Below are positions 20,627 to 31,300 of a stretch of 64,000 nucleotides of DNA, one piece after another (the stretch's first letter is position 1; every line of letters begins with the position of its first letter). The notes under the pieces were generated by a model that saw only the letters and a list, made by a program, of their open reading frames with translations, made no database searches and was not told the origin of the DNA. The translations under genes and the position numbers were made by a program. Source of the stretch: Euglena gracilis (lineage: Eukaryota > Euglenida > Euglenophyceae > Euglenales); the NCBI GenBank assembly GCA_039621445.1, contig CP154954.1, forward strand, positions 60,316,660-60,380,659, given 5' to 3'.

Positions 20627-21727
20627 ATTTATTGATTTTGTTTTTGTTTGTTGTGTTTATTTTTTTTTTTTTTTATTTATTGCGCGCGAATTCCCACTCC
20701 GTAAGCAAGGGGGTGGACCTGTATCACCCCACTTCCAGGACACCACCTGGCGCTGGCAATTGTCACACAGGAAATGGCGGGGGGGGGATAAGGAAAGGAG
20801 AACAAAATTTATTTGTAAATTTATTTCTTCGGCAAGGTCAGCCCCGGGGGGTTTCACAACTCAATGGCATAATTCAAAGGGTCGAAAACTCCAGATCGCA
20901 CCATTCCCCCAGTGTGGTCCTTTTGCTGTTTTTAATTCTACGAAATCTCTCGCACTCCTAAGGATCTTCACTGCAGTAATTTGCACCCTTGAAATGGTAC
21001 GTTTGTGAATTTGCACAGGTGGTTGGTTTGCACAGATGCGCACACAGAGTGTTTGCACGTTTGCGCCAACCAGCCACTTATACAATTTCACAAACACACC
21101 AATTTCAGCTTGAGCACACAGCAAAAGTCCAACGGCCTTATCAGCTTGGGATGTTGCTGGAAGGTTTGGGACTGAGCCTGAGACGATGACCCGGAAATTT
21201 GAATCTTTGTGCGAATGCAATGGTTGGTGTGCTCATGAACGGTGTGTTTGTGCAAATGAACGGTGTGTGCAAATGCACACACCAAACCATTTGTACAAAT
21301 GCGACACACATGCTATGCACCCCATATGCTGTGGTGACATGTAATAACAGTTACCCTCACTGTCAAAGTCCCTGCTTCCTTCGCCTATCCACTGCTTTCT
21401 CTGCGTCCTGGGTAACCATATCACATCCTGATTACATTATTTGGATATTTGGAGCCAGCGATTGTCGTTGTAAAAAAAATGTCGCTGTGGACTAATGCGC
21501 ACCAACAAAGAAAGGAAAAACCTTTAAATGTGAGCTTGGCCGATTGAGATTTGGTCATGACACTTTGGTGTGAAGGGGCTGAAACCCTCAAGGACGTCAT
21601 AAACATGTGCACCCCCTTTGTTCAACGGAAGAGTCCAAGTGGATGCCGCAAGTTTGACGGCCGTCTGAGACTGCAAGGCACCCATTCTTTCGCTTTGTCC
21701 CCTTGTCATGCCTATGGCGCGCCTTCA

Positions 21728-21745
21728 GCTTCGCTTCCTGTCTCA
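21728..21745 (+). promoter_or_regulatory. Possible spliced-leader acceptor before the 21769 ATG
   Basis: CTTCGCTTCCTGTCTCAG, a pyrimidine-rich tract ending in AG, lies 24 bases upstream of the ATG at 21769. Euglenid mRNAs commonly receive a trans-spliced leader at such sites. The assignment rests on position and composition only. Confidence 0.4.
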
Positions 21746-21768
21746 GCTGTGGGCGGCTCCCTCCCCCC

Positions 21769-24700
21769 ATGGCCGGGGACAGCGGGAGGCTGTCCCCGCC
21801 CCTTATGGCTGGGATCGGCCTCGGCCTTCTGCTGGCCTTCTTGCTGGGGAACTGGACCGCGACCTTGGGTGGCCAGCGTGGGCGCATCGCTACTCACAAA
21901 GTACGGACCACCGCTCTGCCTCGGCCCTTGCCGGATGGGTGTGGTTTCCGACGTGATCCTGATGTGTCTCGGCCGTGCTCATGATATTTTTCATCAAAGT
22001 TTCAAAAACAAAGGGTTTTGAAGTTTAAGGTTGTTGCATATTGTTTTCTTAAAAATTTTAAAGAGCAATTATATATATATATATATATATATTTACACAT
22101 TATAACATTATTGTGACATTATTTCAGGTTTTTTTTATTACATGGCAGGCGGGTGGCATCGGTCCCCTCCAGCCTACGACTCTGCACTGGCGCTGGGGAG
22201 GGGGTGATATTTGGGGGTTATAGTTCGGAGTTTTTTTGGGGGGGATTTTGGGACCGCTTCCAAAAATAGCAAGAATTTTTTTTCCAGCGCTGTGTGCCAG
22301 GTGGCAGTTTTGAAGCCCTTCAAAGTTTTCTGGCACTTTGCACCGGTTTTTTTCCCCAAGGGGGAATGCCCTGCCTGACCCTACTCGGATGGTGGGCAAT
22401 ATCAAGCCCCCCTGCTCCCAGTGTCAAAGAAATGTTTGTCGCGTTGGTTGTCTCGATGTATTTGGAGCCTGAACTTCAATAGCCAATTTGTCGACTGAAG
22501 GTCTGTCAGGCCAGCCTGTCTAGCTTTTGGATGTGATGGAGTGATACAAGACAGAGGGAGTGGACTTCACATCTTATGTTGCAAGGATTTTGTTCTCAAA
22601 CCAATCACAGATTTGGTGATGTACTGGAGTCAGGGCTGAGCCCCCCCCCCCCCCCCTGGGGGGGGAAGGTCAGAGGCTTGAAAATTTTGGCTGAAAAACT
22701 GACCTCCTTTTCCCATAGGGATCCTTCCCCCAACTGGAACTGGGTCGGACTGGTATGGAACCGCATACCAAAAAAAAAACAGAAAAAACGAGTTGACGCC
22801 ACAAGGTCTTATAATTGTCAACCAATGACCAATTTTTCGAAACCAATACATGTCGCTCAATGGGGCTGCAAAAGGATGGATATGTTCGTCGCTCTGGCAG
22901 GCCCAACGAGAAAGCACTCAAAGGAGAACAGCGGCGGTCAGGAGGAACCAAGAAAAAAATTTCGTTAACATCTGACAAGAATATCTCAAAACGGTCCCAG
23001 CTATTTTTTTTTTCGCGGACAGCATGTTATCGCATATTTTACATACACACATTTTCCCCCCTCCCATCCTTTTCTTTGCCGATGGAAGGGGGCAATTCGG
23101 GGTTTTTGATGGGTGATGCGCGATAAAAATGAGGCATTGCGACACCGCCTCCTCCCTGAGCCCAGTCCCGTCCCTTCACTGCCCATGGGGAACGGCAGGT
23201 CATGGTGGAGCGTTTTTCTGGCAGAATACCATCAAAACTGTGGGTCGTCGGGCCCTCAGCGCTGGCAGGGGCGGACGGCCAGACATCAACAGCTTCCCGG
23301 ACACCACGGGGCCGGGCAGGGCAGGACGGGAAGCGGTCAAACAGCCGGGGTGGTGGGTGGGGGGGGGTCGACCCTCCCCACCAGGCCTCCCTGTTCTGCC
23401 CTGGGGCCGGGTGTCCCACACCGCCTCCGCGCGGTGCTGACCGCGAAGTACGGCGGGGTCGCCGGGGGCCCCGCCGGTCGCTGGCCTCTCCCCACTGTCG
23501 CTCGTGCACATCGCTGGTCGGGAGCAGCCGTTCCCCCCAGCTTGCAAGACTGTGTTTTGGAACCACGGATGAACTTTAACACCTGTGTGGCCCCACCCCT
23601 CTTGGGGGGCGGAGTGGGTGGGTAGGCTTTGAGAGTGGTTGGATTGCGGCTGCTGGACCCCCCCCCCCCCCGCGTGACGGGCGGGGTGGAAGGACTTTTT
23701 CAAGGACTTTCGGTCAATTTTGGGTGGATTTTGGGTGGATGAATGGGAGTCCCCCCCCCCCCCGGGCGGAGTCGTGGGTGGGTAGGTTTTCAAAAAAATG
23801 GGTGTGCCAGGGAAAAGTGCCCCCCCTCGGGCTCACTAAGTGAATGTATGTTTGGGACCCAAAACCGCAACAAATGCCAAGCCTTTCCGATGATGTCGAA
23901 AACCAGATCGTCGAATCCTTTTTGAAAGTGCCTATGCAAAAAGGCAGCAATTACTCGAGCCATAAAGCATTCAACATGTCCGCCAACGACGATGAGAACC
24001 ACAACAAAATTTTCATTTGATTTTTTTGTTGCTAAAATCCGTTTTCTGAAGTCCCCCGGAATGTATGCTGTTGGACGAACCCTTCTGACTGGACAGTGTG
24101 CATTTTCAGCCCCCCCCCCCCCCTGAAGGGTGAAGCAGCACTCGTTTTCAACGGTGCAAACCACACAGACTAGAGGGGTTGAGGACGAGGGTTGGCAGGT
24201 TTAGGTTTGTTCTCTCTGGATGCCCCGCCTGCCAGCCCGGGGCAAAACCGCCCACAGACTGACAACGCGCCAGCCTCTCACCACCTGGCAACATTCACCC
24301 CCCCAAAAAGCTTGATTGCATTGCATCTAAACATTCCAACCTTTGAAGACCTTACCTGGGGGGTTGGGGGGTGGGGCCGGACTCCCGGGTCCGTGGGGGG
24401 GGGGGCCTTTCTGGCCGCAGGCCCGGGTGAAGGTTTCGGCGCGAAGCACCAGAAATTTTTTCGGAAATGCCCTTAGAAGGCCCGATCCGGGGGGGGGGGT
24501 CCCTGCCACCCAGGGGGTCCTGTGCAAAGGGCTGGGTGGGTTGGGGGGACCCCAGGGGTTCGACATAAGGAGGGTATATTTGGTGTATGTTGGGGAATGT
24601 TTCCCCCACACCTCCCTGGACCGGAGGGGGAGTCCGGACCCCCCCCCCCCACCTGCCAAGGGGGGTCTGGACCGACTCCGGGGGGGGGGGGGCTACTGGG

Positions 24701-25194
24701 ACACTCCCCCCAAAGGGTCAAATTTTTCGACTCCTTCTGGCGCTTTGCACCGAAAATTTTTGTGTTTTTGACAAATCCTCGCCCAAAAAAGTGCCCAAAA
24801 TGGCATTTTTGGTTGTTTAGAGGGGGGGGGGTCGAAAATTTCGGCCCGGCGCAAAGCCTTGGTTACTCAGACCGCCCCACTGTTTAGGTGAGGGTGTCCC
24901 CTCCCTCTGCTGGGCCGGAGGGAGGGTCGGACCACCCCCGCACCTGCCCTTATATCGAAGCCTGGGGACCCCCAAGAGTCATAAAAAGGCGCCTGGTTCC
25001 GGCATCCAACACACACTCCGCATGCCACGGCGGAGCCCCTTTCCCCAACGAGACGGCGGACACGTACTTCGGCGCCGGGACAGCGGTGGACCGACTGGAG
25101 GCGGAGTGCCAGTGGGATCCGGCGACGGCCACCTTCCGCAACGCCAAGTGCATGGAGCAGTTCGGCTACCGAAGTGACCCCCTTGGAGAGGACG
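21769..25194 (+). CDS. Probable 5' exons of the RGP gene: signal anchor and novel extension
   Basis: Exon 21769-21870 starts MAGDSGRLSPPL followed by a hydrophobic helix GIGLGLLLAFLLG, a typical uncleaved signal anchor. Its end GGCCAGCGT pairs with GCGCTG before 23270, which opens a frame-matched segment GGRPDINSFPDTTG. A third exon, 25001-25194, reads CHGGAPFPNETADTYFGAG then AECQWDPATATFRNAKC and ends FGYRSDPLGED. Its 3' border ACCAGGACCGG pairs, with a bulge, with CCGGCCTG before 26518, and the join restores D-E-I-D-I-V, like the DELDIV start of plant RGPs. The 23270 to 25001 junction is not resolved and may hide another exon. I do not recognise the extension. It could instead be a separate short gene upstream of RGP. 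Confidence 0.5.
22070..22092. repeat. (TA)n microsatellite
   Basis: Short perfect AT alternation. Confidence 0.95.
23270..23345 (+). other. Candidate second exon of the anchored RGP extension
   Basis: After CTG and five bases (GCAGG) the frame opens GGRPDINSFPDTTGPGRAGR. The CAGCGT/GCGCTG pairing with 21871 and the matching phase support it. The downstream border is uncertain; a CCGGGCAGGG near 23310 has the phase needed for the 25001 exon but only a 4-bp match. Confidence 0.4.
24345..24870. repeat. G/C-tract element cluster
   Basis: Alternating long C and G tracts with GGTTTCGGCGCGAAGCACC and CGACTCCTTCTGGCGCTTTG cores, i.e. imperfect hairpins. Similar cores lie at 34540-34620, 37530-37815 and 38040-38160. 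No coding signal. Confidence 0.5.
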
Positions 25195-25424
25195 ACCAGG
25201 ACCGGCGTAGGGCCTGGGTTGGGACACCGGCACAGACCTCGATGCTGCATCCCACCCCCTGCACAAGCAAGCAAACAGTTTCACATCAGCCCCCCCGGCT
25301 TTCGCGCGAAAAACCTAAGTCACAGCCACCCCCCCCCAGAGTACCGGAGTACCCCTGAGTACCGTGGTACCCCCTGCAGGGGGGTACCCCCCTGCAGGTC
25401 TCCAGGGTGGTCTGGCACATACTG

Positions 25425-25500
25425 TGGGCCACTGTCAGGTTCTGTGGGGTACTTTCAGGTTCTGTGAGGCACTGTCAGGTTCTGTGGGGTACTGTGGGGT
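25425..25500. repeat. About 20-bp tandem repeat
   Basis: Four copies of a CTGTCAGGTTCTGTGGGGTA-like unit. Confidence 0.8.
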
Positions 25501-26194
25501 GTCACTCATACTGTTTGTATGACCCCCACCACTGTGTTTCCGGCGGCGGAGGAACGCTTTTGGGCTCCTGAGCACCCCCATCTGGCATTCTGAACCATCC
25601 TTGGACCACCGGCCAAACAACCACGACATCAAACGTCATATAATGTGTTTCGATCCTTTGCTTCCCAACCAGGCTTTTGATTAAGCCCCCCCCCGGGGGG
25701 GGGCTGGACTCTATTTCTAGAAGCCCCCCCCGGGGGGGGGGTCTGCTAGCAGGGCTAGCGAGTGTAATTTTTTTTCCAGTGACCGGTGCGAAGCGCCGGA
25801 ATTTTTTTTGGGACCCCCAAAAATGGCCAAAAAATGCCCCTTTTTGGCCATTTTTGGGAATTTTTGGAACAAAATCAGCCAAAAACCTATTAAAAGCCTC
25901 ATTTCCACCTCGGCGCACAGCACCGGAGGAAATTTTTTTTTCCAGTTCCGGGGACCCCCGGACCCCCCCCCCCCCCCGGGGGAGGGGGTTAGCTGGTCCC
26001 TTTTTTCCAGTGTCTAGCCGATTGGCTAGCCAGTACCCCCCCCCCCCCCCGGGGGTCCTTAAGCAAAAGCCTGTTCCCAACCCTGTTTGATGCTCGGACC
26101 GGCCTCAGCCACTCTTTGGCCGATAGAAACAGGGGAGCCTGAATCCCCCCCCCCCACTTTCCCAGCAACCCTTTTCCCAGGATTGGGACCGATT

Positions 26195-26458
26195 TTTTGT
26201 CACCCCCCCCCCCCCCTCCACCCTCTTGGGGGGGGCGGTCGCAAAAAGACAACCGAAGTGACCCAGTGAAATTTTTTTGCCCTTTCCCCCCCTCCGTTTG
26301 TGGCCAAATTTCCTTTGGATTTCGGAGTGGTCGACGCCCACTCCGAAATCCAAAGGATTTCCCACCCAGGGGTAGTGACTGACTGGTTTTGCAGGGGGGG
26401 GGAAAGTGACTGACTGGTTCTCGGAAGAGTGGAAGGCCCCCCCCCCGGGGGGTCGGTA
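26195..26458. repeat. Family A element with internal perfect hairpin
   Basis: Contains GTGACTGACTGGTT twice, AGAGTGGAA and a final C/G hairpin. TCCTTTGGATTTCGGAGTG (26311-26329) is repeated inverted at 26338-26357. It lies in the intron just before the first RGP core exon. The same GGTCAAATTTCCTTTGGATT core is in the 60255-60500 copy. Confidence 0.7.
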
Positions 26459-26517
26459 GAAATTGCATGGGTTGCCCCGTGCCGTGCTGGGTGCTGCGGC
26501 CGAACCGGCCTGCAGTG

Positions 26518-28277
26518 AGATCGACATCGTGGTGCCCTCCATCCGGGACCTCGACTTCCTTGAGGCATGGAAGTCGTTCTTCCTCGGCTACCACATCATC
26601 ATCGTGCAGGATGGGGATCACAGGTTCACTTGGCAGCTGTGTGTGGCCCCTCCGATGAGGGTGGGGGTGGGTCCCTGGGTCACTTAGTGAACCTATGATG
26701 GGGACCCGTCTCGGGTGCTGAAAGTTCCGGACTGGGTGGACTACGAGCTGTATGGTCAGGGCTGCCTTGGGGTCCCGCCAGAGGTCAACTGTATGGCATG
26801 GTATTGCTACAAAGGACAGAGATACTTTTTTTTTAGAGAATCCGTTTTTTTTTCTTCACAAATCCTGTTGGAAGACCGGAGCAAGGCTGCAAAACACATC
26901 ACGGAAGGGAACATATGAAACAACACATCCCCACTCCCCCCAGTAACACCTGGGCAGGTAATTGGTTTATGGAACGATAAACACTGAAATAACACCCCCA
27001 AGGTGCAAGGCGACTACTGAGGCATTTTTTTGCCACTGATTGAAATTTTAAATTTAATTGCCACTGAGGGAATACAATAATTCCCCATCGCATTACCATG
27101 ACCCAAGAAAGCAGAAATTAGATTTCCCTCAACTGGGAACAAACCTGAGTTCATTTTGATCACGCTCGCTTTCATGTTCAAATCAGATAGAGGGCCTCTT
27201 TATAAAAAAACAATATGACTAAGACAATGCATTTTGGGTTTGCTGTTAGGCACATTGCATTGTGCACTGCACCAGGAAAGTTGAGCCCATTGATGATTGA
27301 TTGCAAAAAAAAGAAACAAAAAGAGAGAAAGATAAATGGCTGACTTGGTTGGACCTAGGGTTTGATGGAAGGGCAGGTCAGGAAGGGGGGGGGGGGTGGC
27401 TCCGACCATCCTCTCTCCGGTCAAGGGTCAAATAGTGGTAATTCCTGTGTTTTTTTTTATCCTCCCACAAGAAGCCTTATGTTCTTTTGCTTGGTGTTTC
27501 CCTTTGACCCATTTTCGCAGACAAACCATGGGAGTGTTTCATTTGCACTCATTTTGAATGCGAAGGCCAACCCGTAAACATAAAAAATTTGCTTTTAATC
27601 TTGTTGAATTTTGTGTTGTGAGTGCTTTGGGATTGGACAAACTGGACATGGCCAAAATTAACCATTTTCGAACCGGCGAGAAGCGAATGATTATTTTTGC
27701 CCCGAGAAATCGTCCAAAAATGAGTCTTTGAACACTTCTTGGGGTACTCAAACACAGGACTCCGCTGAAAGCAGTCTGTTTATTTGGCAAAACGGTCAGG
27801 GCGGCAGCTGGTTGAACCTCAGCAGCCGTGGTGCCAACTGGAACGACATCCAGAAGGCGCTCGGGGAGCGCCACTGGATCATCAGCCGCCGGGACGCCTC
27901 CATCCGGAACTTCGGCTTCCTGGTCTGCCGCAAGAGGTTCGTCTTCACCATTGACGATGACTGCCTCCCTGCCGCCCGGCCCGATGGGACGGGCCGCCGC
28001 CGCAGAGGTGGTGAAATATTTTTATTTTATTTCATTTTTTTAATTTATTTTTTTCAGGAATAATTCAGAAATTAAAATCAATTTATTCAATCAATTTAAT
28101 TGAAACATGAAATTTCATTCAGGAAATCCTGATGTTTCATGTGAAAAGGCACAGATGTCTTGTGGTAGGTTGCAACTGGCTCGTGTATCATTCGATGATT
28201 GTATCATTTGTTCATGTCTGACAACTGTTCAACAGACGGAGACCGCCTTGCAATGTAGCACTTTGACGGGGTCGACC

Positions 28278-28308
<31 letters not shown>

Positions 28309-28309
28309 G

Positions 28310-28343
<34 letters not shown>

Positions 28344-31300
28344 TGTGCAACGGCCGCCCAGGGCAACACTGGTGGACGTCATCGCGGGCCACCTCCGCAA
28401 CCTGCGCAGCCCCTCCACGCCGTATTACTTCAACACCCTCTACGACCCCTACCGCCCCGGGGCGGACTTCGTCCGGGGCTGCCCAGGGGAGCGTGGCAAC
28501 CCTGGTTGACACTTTTCACTCCCGCCAGATTGTGCGCTCACCCTCGAAGCACTTTTGGAACAGGGGTAGCGGCACCAACCCCGAGGAGGCTTTTTCATGT
28601 GTCTAGGAACTTGCCAGCTCAAAACCGACACCCTTCAGGTATCCGCCTCGAATGCTACCCCTTTCGGCCCTGAACCACTGAGAGGTGGCCTGCTTAAGCA
28701 TGAATACAATCAAATGCAATTCCATTTGTAATCTACTTGCAATGGAATCTTGTATGTACTGGGCATGTAACCTTATTCTTCTTCAAGGGCCTGCCTGCCG
28801 ACCCAGTCTCAACCGGGCCTGCCTGCCCGCCTGCCTGCCGACCCAATGGCACCATCATTTGATGTGCCATTGGTCGTTGGAAGTTTATTTCCAGCATTGT
28901 TCCAAAATTAACCTTTTGTTTCTTGCAAGGGCTTAGAGCCATTTCGCCCAGCATTCCTTCACCTGCCTCCATCCGATGCACAGACTTGGGTCCATGGCCA
29001 TTCACAAAAATTTCCTCGCTCCATCGCTGCAGTGCGCACCTCCCCTGCCGCCACCCCTACAGCCTGCGGCAGGGCGTCCCGACGGCGCTCTCACACGGCC
29101 AGGGAGCGTTCTGCCTTCTGCCCGTCCCAGGCTTCAACAAATTTTTTAAAAAAGGTGCTATTTTTTTGCATTTTTTGTGATTTTTTTGGCCATTTTCGGG
29201 GAAAATTGAGTGTTCCCCCGGGACCCCCCCCCCCCGGGGAGACCCCCTTAGGGGGTGGGTGGGTGGGGGGAGGGACCCCCCCGGTCTTTAAAAACCCTGG
29301 TGCAGACCCCAAAAAGGTGGATGAGCAATTTGTGGCTCTCATGTGGCTCAGCCCCAGAACACACGTGAGATTCACTAGGTCTCCCCTCCCCTGCATTCTT
29401 ATTTTTTTGCGGTTGGTGTCTGGTGCTTTTTGCATGTGCCCCGCAAATCCCACAAGTTCATCCAGGCACTCAGTCAAGGAGTTTGGGGCAGGGGTTTTCT
29501 TAAGCCGGAGGGGGACGCTATCCCCCCCCAGGGTGGTTCCAGCCAGCCAACACCTTTTTTCCAGCCAACACCTCTCAGCCGGGCTGTGGAGACCCCTCCC
29601 GGCAGTCCCCGGCTACTCCCCTAACCCTACTCCGCTGAAATAAAGTTCGGGCCAGCCCGGGAAAGCCAGGCTGGGCTGAAATGCTTTTTGGCATAGCGCG
29701 CCAATTTTTTTCCTTCGAAAAAAGGGTTCAAAATGGCCCAAAATGGTAGTTTTGGGTGGTTCTTGAGTTTTCACCCAAGATTTTGCCAATAAAAAATGCC
29801 AACCCAGCTGGATTTGGGCGTTTTGGGGCATTTTTGGGGTACCACCAGGTTCAGCTCCCAGCTGGCTGGACCCCCCCCTCCCCGGACTGGGGGGTCCAGC
29901 CAGCAGCTTTTTTACAGCCAGCACCTTTTTCAAGCCAGCCCGGGACACCCCCCCCCCCCCCGGGGTCCCGGTTGGCTGGGGGCTGACCTATCCACCACCC
30001 GAGCCCTCACCGCCCCCTGAGGGCCGGCATTTGGGTCAACGTCCCCGACTACGACGCCCCGACCCAGCTCCTGAAGCCCGCGGAGCGGAACGAGCGGCTG
30101 CTGGACTTCACGCAGACCATCCCGGCCGGGGTGTTGTACCCGATGTGCTCCATGAACGTGGCGGCCGGGCCTGCGCCTCGTGCTGTCATCCCCACACCCC
30201 ACTTTATCCGCTACATCCCCCCTGGATCATTGACCTCCCCCCACCCCCGGACCCGTTGGCCCTCCAGGCTGTTGGGGCCAACATGGCCGGGGCCAGTGAG
30301 CCAGGAATGGCCACACCGGTCGGACATTGCCGCCTCTGTGTGTCGCGATGTGTCACTCTTCGGTCCGTACGAGACAAAGACACCGAAACCCGGAAACTAG
30401 AATTGTTTGTCCGCCTGTGTTTTTGCCCCCCTCCGAAGATTTCGACTTCTCCAACTTACTCCGTCCACAGCCGTCCACACAGGGGGGATTTCAGCGCCAA
30501 GTGACCTGTGACCATTCCAAAATGAAATGCGAGAGAATAATTGTGGCCGTAAAGGATATGTGGTGTAAATAAACATGCAGCCATCTTCTTAGCAGCAGTC
30601 TGTTGTCCCATGTCCAAGTCACACACCTTTAATGATGGGTAGCCTGGGCTATGGACAAGAGATACCTCTGCCACATATTCATTTAACACTTGCTTGTGTG
30701 ATGATCGGAAACACCACCCGTGGCCCAAAAAAAGGAGTCCCTTGTTCTGAAACCAGACCCACTTGGCCAGGGAGGGCTGGGTACCCACCGTTGTTTGGCA
30801 TGGGGGGCTCTTTGACCACCGAGGTCCCACCCCTCCTTCTGCAGCGTCGTGTTCAGCTTGAATTTCAATGGAACCCCCCCCCCCCCCCCCGTGTCAATGG
30901 CACACTCCCTGAACACGGGTGTGTCAAGGACATGGTGGCAACACCACTGAAGTTCAACGAAACACCTCAGGTGTTCTGGAAAAAAGAGCCGCTGACACGG
31001 GAGGGGGGGAGGTCAACGACACGGTGTGTCGTGGACAAGGGGGGTGGGTAGGGTGAATGCAGTGTAGTGTCCCCGTGTGTTTCGTCCACAACAGGGTGGC
31101 ATTGTCAGTCATCATCAAGCGGCGACGTAAACGGATGTTAGGTTGCTTGTGAGAATTTTTGGTTTTTGGATGGGCTCAGGAAGTGATTGGATGGGTGGTT
31201 CCCCCGGCTGGGGGGTTGTGGGTTGTTGGGTTTTGATTGGGACAACAACTCCCTCAGGGGTCGCCAAGCAATCTGTTATCGCTGCCAAGGTTCCCAAAGG

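Larger units (their letters stand above)
16971..21768. other. Intergenic region, no gene seen
   Basis: Between the chlG stop and the first candidate exon of the next gene. It holds a perfect hairpin (17821-17906), a family F copy (18650-18850), several microsatellites, a 170-bp duplication (20175-20515) and AT-richer unique sequence. I found no exon with family resemblance on either strand. Confidence 0.6.

Noticed and set aside
26618-26704. GT-AG reading of the first RGP core intron (donor at GTTCAC, acceptor TTAG)
   Set aside because: The acceptor is followed by an in-frame TGA and the phase does not restore QDGDPS.
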